A stretch of 58,838 bases of DNA from Pseudomonadota bacterium. Its GTDB lineage: Bacteria > Pseudomonadota > Alphaproteobacteria > Reyranellales > Reyranellaceae. The stretch is taken from assembly GCA_018240685.1 (NCBI GenBank), contig JAFEFG010000011.1, forward strand, positions 1 to 58,838, given 5' to 3'. Shown one piece after another: positions 1-8,211 of this stretch (positions are counted from its first letter, which is position 1; each line of letters opens with the position of its first letter). The notes beneath the pieces are model-generated. The model saw only the letters and a program-made list of their open reading frames with translations. It was not told where the DNA came from and did not search any database. The translations under genes and the position numbers were made by a program.

Positions 1-1
1 C

Positions 2-199
2 TTGCTGGAGATGCTCGATGAGGGCGCGCCGCCGCCGGCGGCCGTGATCGGCCTGCCGGTGGGCTTTGTCGGCGCGAAGGAATCCAAGGAAGCGCTGGCG
101 GCCGACGGGCGCGTGCCCTTCCTGATCGTGAAGGGCCGCAAGGGCGGCAGCGCGATGGCCGCTGCCGCGGTCAACGCCCTGGCAAGCGAGGCCGAATGA
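2..199 (+). CDS. cobH: Precorrin-8X methylmutase, C-terminal part (cut by window edge)
   Basis: Only the last 65 or so residues lie in the window; the gene begins upstream. CobH (CbiC family) moves the C11 methyl group of precorrin-8X to C12, giving hydrogenobyrinic acid in the cytoplasm. The visible part carries the family's conserved stretch [16 protein letters not shown] followed by a short GRKGGS segment near the end, as in other CobH proteins. The stop overlaps the cobI start (ATGA at 196-199), so it belongs to the same operon. The first complete codon in frame is at base 2; the true start cannot be seen. Confidence 0.93.
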   Translation: MLEMLDEGAPPPAAVIGLPVGFVGAKESKEALAADGRVPFLIVKGRKGGSAMAAAAVNALASEAE

Positions 200-954
200 T
201 CTCCTTCGAGGCCCTGGCGGGTGCCGCGCAGGCGGGCACGCTGTACGGCATCGGCGTCGGTCCGGGCGACGTGCGCTATCTCACGCTGCGGGCCGCGGGG
301 CTCGTGCGCTCGGTCGATGTCGTGGCCTTCTTCGCCAAGCGCGGCCAGCAGGGCAATGCCCGGCGGATCGTCGCGCCGCTGATGGCCGGCGATCGCGACG
401 AGCGGCGCCTCGAATATCCCGTCACCGACGAGGTGCCTGCAGAGCATCCCGACTATCAGGAGCAGATCGCGCGCTTCTATCGCGAGGCCGCTGCATCGCT
501 CGCCTCGTTGCTGCGAGCGGGCAAGTCGGTCGGCCTGCTGGCGGAAGGCGATCCGTTCTTCTACGGCTCCTTCATGCACATGTGGCGCCGGCTCGCGCCG
601 GACTTTCCGGTCGAGGTCGTGCCGGGCGTGACGGGCATGTCGGGCTGCTGGACGCGGGCCAACGTGCCGATCACCTGGGGCAACGACACGCTTGCCGTGC
701 TGCCGGGGACGCTGGACGAGGAAAAGCTGGTCGATCGGCTGCGGCGGACCGATGCCGCCGTGATCATGAAGGTCGGCCGCAACCTCGGCAAAGTGCGCCG
801 TGCCGTCGAGGCGGCGGGGCTGCTCTCGCGTGCGATCTATGTCGAGCGCGGCACCATGCAGGACGAACGCATCCTCCCGCTTGCCGACTGCGGCGATCCG
901 CAGGGTGCCTATTTCGCCATGGTGCTGATCCCGGGCGAAGGGAGGCGGCTGTGA
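196..954 (+). CDS. cobI: Precorrin-2 C20-methyltransferase
   Basis: CobI adds a SAM-derived methyl group to C20 of precorrin-2, making precorrin-3A. The 252-residue product has the class III (tetrapyrrole) methyltransferase fold: the SAM-binding GVGPGD motif at residues 20-25, the second loop EGDPFFYG at about 117-124, and VPGVTGMSG shortly after. Length matches the family. Its ATG overlaps the cobH stop by 4 bases and its own stop overlaps the cobJ GTG, so translation is probably coupled. CobL and CobM belong to the same fold, but the N-terminal [10 protein letters not shown] and the LTLRAAGLV stretch fit CobI best. Confidence 0.95.
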   Translation: MISFEALAGAAQAGTLYGIGVGPGDVRYLTLRAAGLVRSVDVVAFFAKRGQQGNARRIVAPLMAGDRDERRLEYPVTDEVPAEHPDYQEQIARFYREAAASLASLLRAGKSVGLLAEGDPFFYGSFMHMWRRLAPDFPVEVVPGVTGMSGCWTRANVPITWGNDTLAVLPGTLDEEKLVDRLRRTDAAVIMKVGRNLGKVRRAVEAAGLLSRAIYVERGTMQDERILPLADCGDPQGAYFAMVLIPGEGRRL

Positions 955-1700
955 CCGGCTCGCTCGTCGTGGTGGGAACCGGTCCGGGCCGACCCGAGCT
1001 GATGACACCGGCGACGCAGGCGGCGATCGCGAGGGCGACCGACCTCGTCGGCTACGGGCCCTATCTCGATCGCATTCCGGCGGCGAATCCCGCCCAGCGC
1101 CGGCATGCCTCCGACAATCGCGTCGAACTCCTGCGCGCCCGTCACGCCCTGGCGCTGGCGGCGGAAGGGCGCGACGTCGTGGTCGTTTCAGGAGGCGATC
1201 CCGGTGTCTTCGCCATGGCGGCCGCCGTCTTCGAGGCGCTCGAGACGGGCGATCCGGCGTGGCTGTCGCTCGACATCCGCGTCGAGCCCGGCGTGACGGC
1301 GATGCTGGCCGCCGCCGCCGCCGTGGGCGCGCCGCTGGGCGGCGACTTCTGCGCGCTCTCCCTGTCGGACAATCTCAAGTCGTGGTCGACCATCGAGCGG
1401 CGGCTGAAGGCCGCCGCCGAGGCCGACTTCGTGATCGCGCTCTACAATCCGGCCTCGAAGGCGCGGCCTCATCAGCTCGCGCATGCGTTCGACGTGCTGC
1501 GTGCCGCCAAGGCGGCGGAAACACCCGTCCTGTTCGTGCGTGCGGCTGGAACGGCAGAGGTGAAGGTCGTGGAGACGACGTTGGCGGATGCCGATGCCGC
1601 GGTCGCGGACATGCGCACGCTGATCATCATCGGCGCCAGCACCACGCGCCGGGTCGGCCGGTGGTTCTATACGCCGCGCAGCGAACGGAGCGCCGCATGA
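951..1700 (+). CDS. cobJ: Precorrin-3B C17-methyltransferase
   Basis: CobJ methylates C17 and drives ring contraction of precorrin-3B to precorrin-4. The 249-residue protein starts with LVVVGTGPG (SAM loop, residues 9-13), has SGGDPGVF at about 80-87, and carries the family features SLSDNLKSW and IALYNPASKARP. The GTG at 951 overlaps the cobI stop in the usual coupled arrangement; an in-frame open stretch upstream of it lies inside cobI and is not a better start. The 3' end overlaps the 3' end of the oppositely oriented cobK by 34 bases. Confidence 0.95.
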   Translation: MTGSLVVVGTGPGRPELMTPATQAAIARATDLVGYGPYLDRIPAANPAQRRHASDNRVELLRARHALALAAEGRDVVVVSGGDPGVFAMAAAVFEALETGDPAWLSLDIRVEPGVTAMLAAAAAVGAPLGGDFCALSLSDNLKSWSTIERRLKAAAEADFVIALYNPASKARPHQLAHAFDVLRAAKAAETPVLFVRAAGTAEVKVVETTLADADAAVADMRTLIIIGASTTRRVGRWFYTPRSERSAA

Positions 1701-2440
1701 TGCTCCAGCCAGGCCAATGCCTGCTCGACATGCGTGACGCTCTCCCCGCCGGGCTTGTCCGGGCGCGCGATCATGACTACCGGCAGGCCGAGCTCCCGCG
1801 CGGCCTCGATCTTGGCGTATGTCGCCGCCCCGCCCGCGTTCTTCGAAACCAGGACGTCGATCCGTTCGTCGACCAGAAGACGCACCTCGGAGGCGCGGTC
1901 GAACGGCCCCCGTGCCTGCAGGAGCCGAAGGTCCGGCGGCAGGTCGGTCCGCTCCGGCGGATCGATCACGCGCGCGAGATAGTGGTGCTGTGGCGCAACG
2001 GCGAAGGCGTGAAGCTCCTGTCGCCCGAGGCTGAGAAAGACGCGTCGCGGGGCCGGACCCAGTCGCTCCGCGGCTTCGGTGGCGCTGCGCGCGATCTGCC
2101 AGCGGTCGGCGGGCTGCGCGGTCCATCCGGGACGGACGAAGGAAGCCAGAGGCGTGTCCGTCGCCCGGGCGGCGGCGACGGCATTGGCGGAGATCCGCGC
2201 GGCGTAGGGATGCGTGGCGTCGATCAGGACGTCGATGCGTTCGTCACGAAGGAAACGGGCGAGGCCTTCTGCGCCGCCGAAGCCGCCGATGCGCGTGGGC
2301 AGCGGCTGGCTCTTCGGGGCGGCGGTCCGTCCCGCCAGCGAGAGCGTCGCCTCGAAGCGCGGCTCGCCTGCGAGGAGACGGGCCAGCGCGGACGCCTCGG
2401 TGGTGCCGCCGAGAATCAGAACGCGAAGAGGCATGGCCAT
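1667..2440 (-). CDS. cobK: Precorrin-6A reductase
   Basis: CobK reduces precorrin-6A to 6B with NADPH. The product, about 257 residues, begins MAMPLRVLILGGTTEAS (nucleotide-binding loop) and carries DATHPYAA and VSKNAGGAATYAKIEAA, both typical of CobK/CbiJ. It is the only cob gene here on the minus strand: its 3' end overlaps cobJ by 34 bases and its start overlaps the cobL start. Two ATGs are possible (first bases 2440 and 2434 on the minus strand); neither has a clear Shine-Dalgarno. Any promoter must lie inside cobL, so cobK must be expressed separately from the plus-strand operon. Confidence 0.93.
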   Translation of the reverse strand: MAMPLRVLILGGTTEASALARLLAGEPRFEATLSLAGRTAAPKSQPLPTRIGGFGGAEGLARFLRDERIDVLIDATHPYAARISANAVAAARATDTPLASFVRPGWTAQPADRWQIARSATEAAERLGPAPRRVFLSLGRQELHAFAVAPQHHYLARVIDPPERTDLPPDLRLLQARGPFDRASEVRLLVDERIDVLVSKNAGGAATYAKIEAARELGLPVVMIARPDKPGGESVTHVEQALAWLEHHAALRSLRGV

Positions 2441-2441
2441 G
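2432..2441. other. 10-bp palindrome holding the divergent start codons of cobK and cobL
   Basis: CATGGCCATG is a perfect palindrome that supplies two ATG codons on each strand: 2433 and 2439 for cobL, and 2440 and 2434 for cobK. A purine-rich AAGAGG (2426-2431) sits seven bases before the ATG at 2439, which favours that start for cobL. No comparable site precedes cobK. Confidence 0.8.
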
Positions 2442-3683
2442 ACCGGTGAAGGCGCAACCTGCCCCGGCAGGCGCTGGCTGTCCATCGTCGGCATCGGCGA
2501 GGATGGCGTCGACGGCCTGTCGTCGACGGCGCGCCGACTCGTCTCGGACGCCGAGGTCGTGCTGGGCGGCAAACGCCATCTGGCGCTGGCGGACAGCCTC
2601 ATTCGCGGCGAGCGGATGCCGTGGCCGAGCCCGATCGGCAAGGTTCTGCCGGAGATCGAGAAGCATCGCGGCCGGCCGGTGGCGGTGCTGGCCACGGGCG
2701 ACCCGTTCCACTACGGCGTCGGCGACATGCTGATGCGCGCCTTCGCGGCCGACGAAATGCTGTGCCTGCCGCAGCCATCGGCGTTCAGCCTGGCCGCGTC
2801 CCGTCTGGGCTGGTCGCAGCAGGATGCGTCGCTGGTGAGCCTGCATGGCCGGGCCCTGGAAGGCATCGTGCGCTACCTGCAGCCGGCAGCGCGGATTCTC
2901 GCTCTGTCCTGGGACGGCGAAACGGCGGCGAAGCTCGCGGCGTTCCTGACGGCGCGCGGCCTGGGCGCCTCGTCGATCACGGTGCTCGAACATCTCGGCG
3001 GGCCGAGGGAACGCATCCGCCAGGCAGCCGCGGCATCGTTCGACCTGGGCGACGTCGCGGCATTGAACATCGTGGCGATCGAGGTTGTGGCGGCCGCCGA
3101 GGCGACAATCATACCGCTGACGCCCGGCCTCGAGGATGCGCTGTTCGAGCATGATGGGCAGCTCACCAAGCGCGAAGTGCGGGCAGTGACACTGTCGGCC
3201 CTGGCGCCGCGGCAGGGTGAGCTGCTGTGGGACATCGGACTCGGCGCCGGCTCGGTCGCCATCGAGTGGCTGCTGCGGCATCCGTCGATGAAGGCGATCG
3301 GGATCGAAGCCGATGCGGCGCGGGCGGCGCGCGCGGCCCGCAACGCGGCGGCGCTGGGCGCACCCGATCTCGGGATCGTGCAGGGCAGGGCGCCGGATGC
3401 CCTCGCCGGTCTCGCCGCGCCCGATGCGGTCTTCATCGGCGGCGGGCTCTCGAAGGCGGACGTGTTCGAGGCGGCGTGGTCGGCCCTGAAGCCGGGCGGC
3501 AGGCTGGTGGCCAATGCGGTCTCGCTTGCCTCCGAGGCCGGCCTGATCGCGCTGTTCCAGCGTCACGGCGGCGAGCTCGTCCGGCTCGAGGTGACGCGGG
3601 CGGGCAAGGCGGGCGACAGCGGCAAGGTCTTCGTCTGGCGGCCGGCCGCGCCGATCGTCCAATGGCGGGTGAGAAAACCATGA
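2439..3683 (+). CDS. cobL: Precorrin-6B C5,C15-methyltransferase (decarboxylating), CbiE-CbiT fusion
   Basis: CobL methylates C5 and C15 of precorrin-6B and removes the C12 acetate carboxyl, giving precorrin-8X. At about 414 residues it is the two-domain form: an N-terminal CbiE-like tetrapyrrole methylase (SIVGIGEDG near residue 16; ATGDPFHYG) and a C-terminal CbiT-like Rossmann methyltransferase (LLWDIGLGAGSVAIEW around 262-277). I chose ATG 2439 over 2433 for its better spacing to AAGAGG. The start overlaps that of antisense cobK and the stop overlaps cobE (ATGA), so it heads the second half of the operon. Confidence 0.94.
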   Translation: MTGEGATCPGRRWLSIVGIGEDGVDGLSSTARRLVSDAEVVLGGKRHLALADSLIRGERMPWPSPIGKVLPEIEKHRGRPVAVLATGDPFHYGVGDMLMRAFAADEMLCLPQPSAFSLAASRLGWSQQDASLVSLHGRALEGIVRYLQPAARILALSWDGETAAKLAAFLTARGLGASSITVLEHLGGPRERIRQAAAASFDLGDVAALNIVAIEVVAAAEATIIPLTPGLEDALFEHDGQLTKREVRAVTLSALAPRQGELLWDIGLGAGSVAIEWLLRHPSMKAIGIEADAARAARAARNAAALGAPDLGIVQGRAPDALAGLAAPDAVFIGGGLSKADVFEAAWSALKPGGRLVANAVSLASEAGLIALFQRHGGELVRLEVTRAGKAGDSGKVFVWRPAAPIVQWRVRKP

Positions 3684-4063
3684 TCGTCGCGGGCGTGGGC
3701 TTTCGCAGCGCCGCTTCGGCTGACGAGATCGAACAGGTGGTGCGGATGGCGTTGAGTGCATTCGATATTTCGGCGGATCGGCTGGACATGCTGGCGACGG
3801 AGGCCGCGAAGGCGACGGCGCCGGCTTTTGTCGAGGCTGCGCGCCGGCTGGGCGTGTCCAGGCGTGGCTGTTCGCTCGCCGCGCTCGACGGCGTCAGGGA
3901 TCTCGTCCTGACGCGGTCCGAGCGCGTGACGGAAGCCAGGGGCGTACCGTCGATATCCGAGGCGTCGGCACTGGTGGCCGCCGGCGCCAATGCCCGTCTG
4001 CTCGGTGCCCGGATCGCGACCGCGCGTGCTACCTGCGCGCTTGCGATTGGAGGCGGTCGATGA
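3680..4063 (+). CDS. cobE: CobE/CbiG C-terminal-domain protein
   Basis: This 127-residue protein matches CobE, equivalent to the C-terminal domain of CbiG. CobE is needed in the aerobic cobalamin pathway, but its exact chemical role is less settled than that of its neighbours; binding of a pathway intermediate has been proposed. Visible family features are the [13 protein letters not shown] start, an alanine-rich middle, a [15 protein letters not shown] stretch and a C-terminal ARATCALA. The ATG at 3680 forms an ATGA overlap with the cobL stop; an in-frame ATG at 3662 lies inside cobL and is less likely. The stop overlaps the cobM start. Confidence 0.88.
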   Translation: MIVAGVGFRSAASADEIEQVVRMALSAFDISADRLDMLATEAAKATAPAFVEAARRLGVSRRGCSLAALDGVRDLVLTRSERVTEARGVPSISEASALVAAGANARLLGARIATARATCALAIGGGR

Positions 4064-4821
4064 CGATCCATTTCATCGGTGCCGGCCCCGGCGCCGCCGA
4101 CCTCATTACGGTGCGCGGCCGCGATCTCATCGGCCGTTGCCCGGTTTGCCTCTATGCCGGCTCCCTGGTGCCGAAGGCTCTGCTCGAACATTGTCCGCCG
4201 GGCGCGCGCATCGTGGATACGGCGCCGATGTCGCTGGACGAGATCGTGGCGGAATGCCGCCGCGCGACCGAAGCCGGCCAGGATGTGGCACGGCTTCATT
4301 CCGGCGATCTTTCGATCTGGAGTGCGCTCGGCGAGCAGGTGCGTCGTCTCGACGAGCTGGGCATCGCCTACACGGTGACACCGGGCGTGCCGTCGTTCGC
4401 CGCCGCCGCTGCCGCGCTGGGCCAGGAGCTCACGCTGCCGGAACTGGCGCAGACCGTGGTGCTAACCCGCACCTCGGGACGGGCCTCGGCGATGCCGGCC
4501 GGCGAGGATCTCAAGGCCTATGCGGCGACGGGCGCGACGCTTGCCATCCATCTGTCGATCCATGTCCTGGACAAGATCGTGGCCGAGCTGACGCCGTTCT
4601 ACGGCGCCGACGGCCCGGTCGCCGTGGTCTACCGCGCGAGCTGGCCGGACGAGCGGATCGTGCGGGCCACGCTCGCCACGATCGTCGCCGAGGTCGGCAA
4701 GAGCCCGATGGAGCGCACGGCGCTGATCCTGGTCGGCAAGGCCCTGTCGGCGCGCGACTTCCGGAACAGTGCCCTCTACGATGCGGCCTACCAGCGCCGC
4801 TTCCGGGGCAGGGGCCAATGA
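4060..4821 (+). CDS. cobM: Precorrin-4 C11-methyltransferase
   Basis: CobM adds the C11 methyl group to precorrin-4 to give precorrin-5. The 253-residue protein shows the tetrapyrrole methylase loops: [18 protein letters not shown] at the N-terminus, LHSGDLSIW near residue 85 and [15 protein letters not shown] near 108. The HSGD (rather than GGDP) form of the second loop and the CLYAGSLVP segment identify CobM/CbiF. ATGA overlaps link it to cobE upstream and cobA downstream. Confidence 0.95.
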   Translation: MTIHFIGAGPGAADLITVRGRDLIGRCPVCLYAGSLVPKALLEHCPPGARIVDTAPMSLDEIVAECRRATEAGQDVARLHSGDLSIWSALGEQVRRLDELGIAYTVTPGVPSFAAAAAALGQELTLPELAQTVVLTRTSGRASAMPAGEDLKAYAATGATLAIHLSIHVLDKIVAELTPFYGADGPVAVVYRASWPDERIVRATLATIVAEVGKSPMERTALILVGKALSARDFRNSALYDAAYQRRFRGRGQ

Positions 4822-5606
4822 GCTTTCCCGGTTTCCCGCCCATGCCCGATTTTCCCGCCGGCGAGGTCTGGCTCGCCGGCGCGGGTCCCGGCGATCCGCG
4901 CCTGTTGACGCTGCTTGCCCTGCATGCGCTCGCGACGGCCGACGATATCGTCCATGACGCGCTGGTGGACTCGCGGGCGCTCGACCTCCGCCGGTCCGAT
5001 GCGGTGCTGATCCCGGCGGGCAAGCGGGGCGGGCGGCCATCCCCGCACCAGCGTGACATCAACGAGATCCTGATCGAGCGCGCTCGCGCCGGTCGGCGCG
5101 TGCTGCGGCTGAAGGGGGGAGATCCCTTCGTGTTCGGGCGCGGCTGGGAGGAGGCGTCCGCCCTGGCCGCGGCGGGAATCCGCTTCCGCGTCATTCCCGG
5201 CGTCACGTCGGGCCTTGCGGCGACGGCCCTCGCCGGCATTCCGGCCACGACGCGCGAGACCAATCACGCCGTCGTGCTGGCGGCCGGTCATCGGGCGGAG
5301 GATGGGCCCTCCACGACCGACTGGGCGGCGCTTGCCGGGCTCGGCCAGCCCCTCATCCTCTACATGCCCATGTCGCAGCTGGCGGACATCGTGACGGCGC
5401 TGCGCGAGGGCGGCCTCGCCGCGGAGACGCCTGCGGCTCTGGTGCAGTCGGCGACGACGGAGGACGAGCGTGTGCTGGAGAGCACGCTGGGCGCCCTCGT
5501 CGATGATGCGCGCAAGCACGACATCGGCTCGCCCGCCATCCTCGTGGTCGGAGCGGTGGCGGGTCTGCGCTCGCGACTCCTGCCCCATCTCGTCGGATGG
5601 CGATGA
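4818..5606 (+). CDS. cobA: Uroporphyrinogen-III C-methyltransferase
   Basis: CobA (SUMT) methylates uroporphyrinogen III at C2 and C7, making precorrin-2, the entry step to cobalamin and siroheme. The 262-residue protein has [15 protein letters not shown], the strongly conserved [15 protein letters not shown], and [16 protein letters not shown]. It is the free-standing form with no CysG-type oxidase/chelatase domain. The ATG overlaps the cobM stop, and the gene overlaps cobB by 10 bases, so supply of the first intermediate is tied to the later steps. Confidence 0.95.
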   Translation: MSFPGFPPMPDFPAGEVWLAGAGPGDPRLLTLLALHALATADDIVHDALVDSRALDLRRSDAVLIPAGKRGGRPSPHQRDINEILIERARAGRRVLRLKGGDPFVFGRGWEEASALAAAGIRFRVIPGVTSGLAATALAGIPATTRETNHAVVLAAGHRAEDGPSTTDWAALAGLGQPLILYMPMSQLADIVTALREGGLAAETPAALVQSATTEDERVLESTLGALVDDARKHDIGSPAILVVGAVAGLRSRLLPHLVGWR

Positions 5607-6901
5607 GCCCGCGCGGTCTCATTGTTGCCGGCACCCATTCCGGATCGGGCAAGACGACGGTCGCGCTCGGATTGATGCGGGCGCTTGCCCGGCGCGGCCG
5701 GCAGGTGCAGGCGTTCAAGTGCGGACCGGACTATATCGATCCGGCCTTCCACAGTGTCGCCAGCGGAAGGCCGAGCTTCAATCTCGACTCCTGGGCGATG
5801 GCGCCGGGCCTGCTGGCCGATCTCGTGGCGCGGCATCCCGCCGACATCGCGATCGCCGAAGGCGTCATGGGCCTGTTCGACGGCGTCGGAGGACGGGGCG
5901 CCACGGCCGACGTCGCGGCGCTGCTGCGATGGCCGGTGGTGCTGGTGCTCGACGTCAAGGGGCAGACGGAGACGGCCGCGGCCATCGCCATGGGCTGCGC
6001 CCGCTACCGCGACGATGTCGAGATCGCGGGTGTCATCCTCAATCGGGTGGCGAGCGCGCGCCATCTGCGTCTGATCGAGCCGGCCCTCGAGCGGGTCGGC
6101 ATCGGCCTGCTCGGAACGGTCGCACAGGATGAAGGCCTTCGCCTTCCCGAGCGCCATCTCGGGCTGGTCCAGGCCGGCGAGACGGCGGATATCGAGCAGC
6201 GCCTCGATCGGCTGGCCGATGCTCTCGCGGCGTCGGTCGACCTCGAGGCGCTGGCGCGGAAGGCGAAGCCGGCAATGCTGCCGCAGTCGGCTTTCTCGCC
6301 GTTGCCGCCGCCGGGGCAGCGGATCGCCCTGGCCCGGGATCGCGCCTTCTCGTTCGTCTATCCGCACGTGACCGAGCAATGGCGACGGGCCGGTGCGGAG
6401 ATCGTGCCCTTCTCGCCATTGGCGAACGAAGCGCCGGCGGTCGATGCGGATGCGGTCTGGCTGCCCGGCGGCTATCCCGAGCTGCATGCCGGTGGGCTCG
6501 CGACCGCGCATCGCTTTCTCGACGGCCTTCGCGCAGCGGCGGCGCGCGGCGTGCCGGTGCATGGCGAATGCGGAGGCTACATGGTGCTGGGAGACGGGCT
6601 GGTCGATGCCGACGGCGCGCGCCATGCGATGGCGGGGCTGCTGCCGCTCGAAACGTCCTTTGCGCGACGGCGTTTACATCTCGGATACCGGCGCGCGCAT
6701 CTCCAGGCCGATTGCGCGCTCGGCAGGCAGGGAAGCGAGATCGTGGGCCATGAATTCCATTATGCGTCGATCCTCTCGATCGCCGGCGATGCGCTGATCC
6801 GGTGCGTCGATGCCGATGGCGGCGACGTCGTCGAAGCAGGCGCCCGCCACGGCTGCGCGAGCGGTACGTTCTTCCACGCCATCAGCATGGTGTCGCCATG
6901 A
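5597..6901 (+). CDS. cobB: Hydrogenobyrinic/cobyrinic acid a,c-diamide synthase
   Basis: CobB uses ATP and glutamine to amidate the a and c side chains of hydrogenobyrinic acid (aerobic route). At 434 residues it has both expected domains: an N-terminal dethiobiotin-synthetase-like ATPase with P-loop GTHSGSGKTT and the FKCGPDYIDPAFH stretch, and a C-terminal class I glutaminase domain with WLPGGYPELHA and the nucleophile Cys325 in HGECGGYM. The conserved HEFHYAS block follows. The ATG at 5597 overlaps the end of cobA, and the stop overlaps the bluB start. Confidence 0.95.
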   Translation: MAMSPRGLIVAGTHSGSGKTTVALGLMRALARRGRQVQAFKCGPDYIDPAFHSVASGRPSFNLDSWAMAPGLLADLVARHPADIAIAEGVMGLFDGVGGRGATADVAALLRWPVVLVLDVKGQTETAAAIAMGCARYRDDVEIAGVILNRVASARHLRLIEPALERVGIGLLGTVAQDEGLRLPERHLGLVQAGETADIEQRLDRLADALAASVDLEALARKAKPAMLPQSAFSPLPPPGQRIALARDRAFSFVYPHVTEQWRRAGAEIVPFSPLANEAPAVDADAVWLPGGYPELHAGGLATAHRFLDGLRAAAARGVPVHGECGGYMVLGDGLVDADGARHAMAGLLPLETSFARRRLHLGYRRAHLQADCALGRQGSEIVGHEFHYASILSIAGDALIRCVDADGGDVVEAGARHGCASGTFFHAISMVSP

Positions 6902-7557
6902 CCGATCCGCGGCCGATGCCGGCTCATCTTCCGTTCGATGCGACCTTCCGGGCCACGTTCCGCGATCTCGTCCTGTGGCGGCGCGACGTGCGCCGGTTCC
7001 GCACCGATCCCGTGCCGGAGAAGCTGCTCGACGATCTGATCGAGCTTGCGACCCATGCGCCGTCGGTGGGCTTCAGTCAGCCCTGGCGGTTCGTGAAGGT
7101 GAAGTCGGCGGAGCGGCGGCGCGCGGTATGGGAGAGCTTCGCCGCCGCCAACGCGCGGGCGCTGGACGGCTATGACGGGCAGCAGCGTGCCACCTATGTC
7201 GGATTGAAGCTGGCCGGTCTCAAGGAGGCGCCGATCCATCTCGCGGTGTTCTCCGACGAGTCGACTGCCACCGGCAGCGGTCTGGGCCGGCAGACCATGC
7301 CCGAGACGCTGCGCTATTCGGTCGTCGCGGCGATCCAGACGCTTTGGCTCGCGGCTCGGGCCGAAGGACTCGGCATGGGGTGGGTCTCGATTCTCGATCC
7401 TGCGGCCGTCACGCGGGCGCTCGACGTGCCGGAAGGATGGGTGCTTGTCGCCTATCTCGATCTCGGCTGGCCGGCCGAGGAACATCTCGATCCGGAACTC
7501 GAACGCCATCACTGGGAGTCGCGCAGCTACACGGGCAGCCTCGTCTTCGAGCGCTGA
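6898..7557 (+). CDS. bluB: 5,6-dimethylbenzimidazole synthase
   Basis: BluB cleaves reduced FMN with O2 to make 5,6-dimethylbenzimidazole, the lower ligand of cobalamin. The 219-residue protein has the nitroreductase-like fold with WRRDVRRFRTDPVPEK near the N-terminus, THAPSVGFSQPWRFV, and a C-terminal WGWVSIL-type core (here GMGWVSILDP). The ATG at 6898 overlaps the cobB stop (ATGA), so it is the last gene of the operon visible here. A plain nitroreductase is the alternative, but the sequence pattern and cob context favour BluB strongly. Confidence 0.94.
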   Translation: MTDPRPMPAHLPFDATFRATFRDLVLWRRDVRRFRTDPVPEKLLDDLIELATHAPSVGFSQPWRFVKVKSAERRRAVWESFAAANARALDGYDGQQRATYVGLKLAGLKEAPIHLAVFSDESTATGSGLGRQTMPETLRYSVVAAIQTLWLAARAEGLGMGWVSILDPAAVTRALDVPEGWVLVAYLDLGWPAEEHLDPELERHHWESRSYTGSLVFER

Positions 7558-7566
7558 GCGGGACGG

Positions 7567-8079
7567 TCAGCGGGCCGATTTGACGTCGTACAACTCGACG
7601 TGGGGCCTGCGCGTGGCGCGCATCGTCGTGGCAATCGCCCGGAAGACGAGATAGCCCGCGCAGGCGGCGGCGCCGGCTGCAACGTGGGGTGGCTGGATCA
7701 CCGCGGCGCCGAGCGCGGCGCCGGCAAAGTCGACCATCGACAGCACGAGCAACGCGAACGACGCGAGCAGGCCGTCATAGGAACGCGGCAGCTTGACGAG
7801 CCCCCATCTCTGATCCGACTCGACATGCATCAGCCAGCCGCGGGTACGCCCCAGGGCGGCGCCCAATATTGCCGCGACAATCCACTCGGCATCGTGCGCG
7901 AGCGTGGGGTTGAACACGCTGGCGAGAAGGACGAGCGCAACGGCGGTCGCGAGAGTGGGCGGCACGGCCAGGCGCCATAGCTTCACCACGCCGCCGGACG
8001 ACTGCGCATTCGACGTCCATAGGCACAGCAACGCCAGGACGACGGTCAATACGTTCGAGAGGCTGAGCGGCGCGATCAT
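7567..8079 (-). CDS. Hypothetical multi-pass membrane protein
   Basis: This 170-residue protein is not one I recognise. It has about four or five hydrophobic segments (near residues 4-22, 35-55, 62-76, 98-118 and 128-148) and a positively charged C-terminus. The segment GRTRGWLMHVESDQRWG between the third and fourth membrane stretches is polar and could be a cytoplasmic loop. It converges on bluB with only 9 bases between stops and is followed upstream by a 132-base non-coding stretch. No signal peptide or enzymatic motif is seen. I chose the ATG at 8079 because it begins directly before the first hydrophobic segment. Confidence 0.7.
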   Translation of the reverse strand: MIAPLSLSNVLTVVLALLCLWTSNAQSSGGVVKLWRLAVPPTLATAVALVLLASVFNPTLAHDAEWIVAAILGAALGRTRGWLMHVESDQRWGLVKLPRSYDGLLASFALLVLSMVDFAGAALGAAVIQPPHVAAGAAACAGYLVFRAIATTMRATRRPHVELYDVKSAR

Positions 8080-8211
8080 CCTGCAGCCAGCTTGGAGTGA
8101 AAATTCCCAAAACCCACAACGCTACTATCCGCTCCAACGGCTCCACTTGCCAACAACCAAATCACAGTGAATTTGCGCACCTTGTGCGTTCGGGCCGTCT
8201 CTCCGCTCCAT

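Noticed and set aside
1..7557. Cobalamin riboswitch for the cob operon
   Set aside because: The operon start is outside the window and no gap within the visible cob genes is large enough to hold one.
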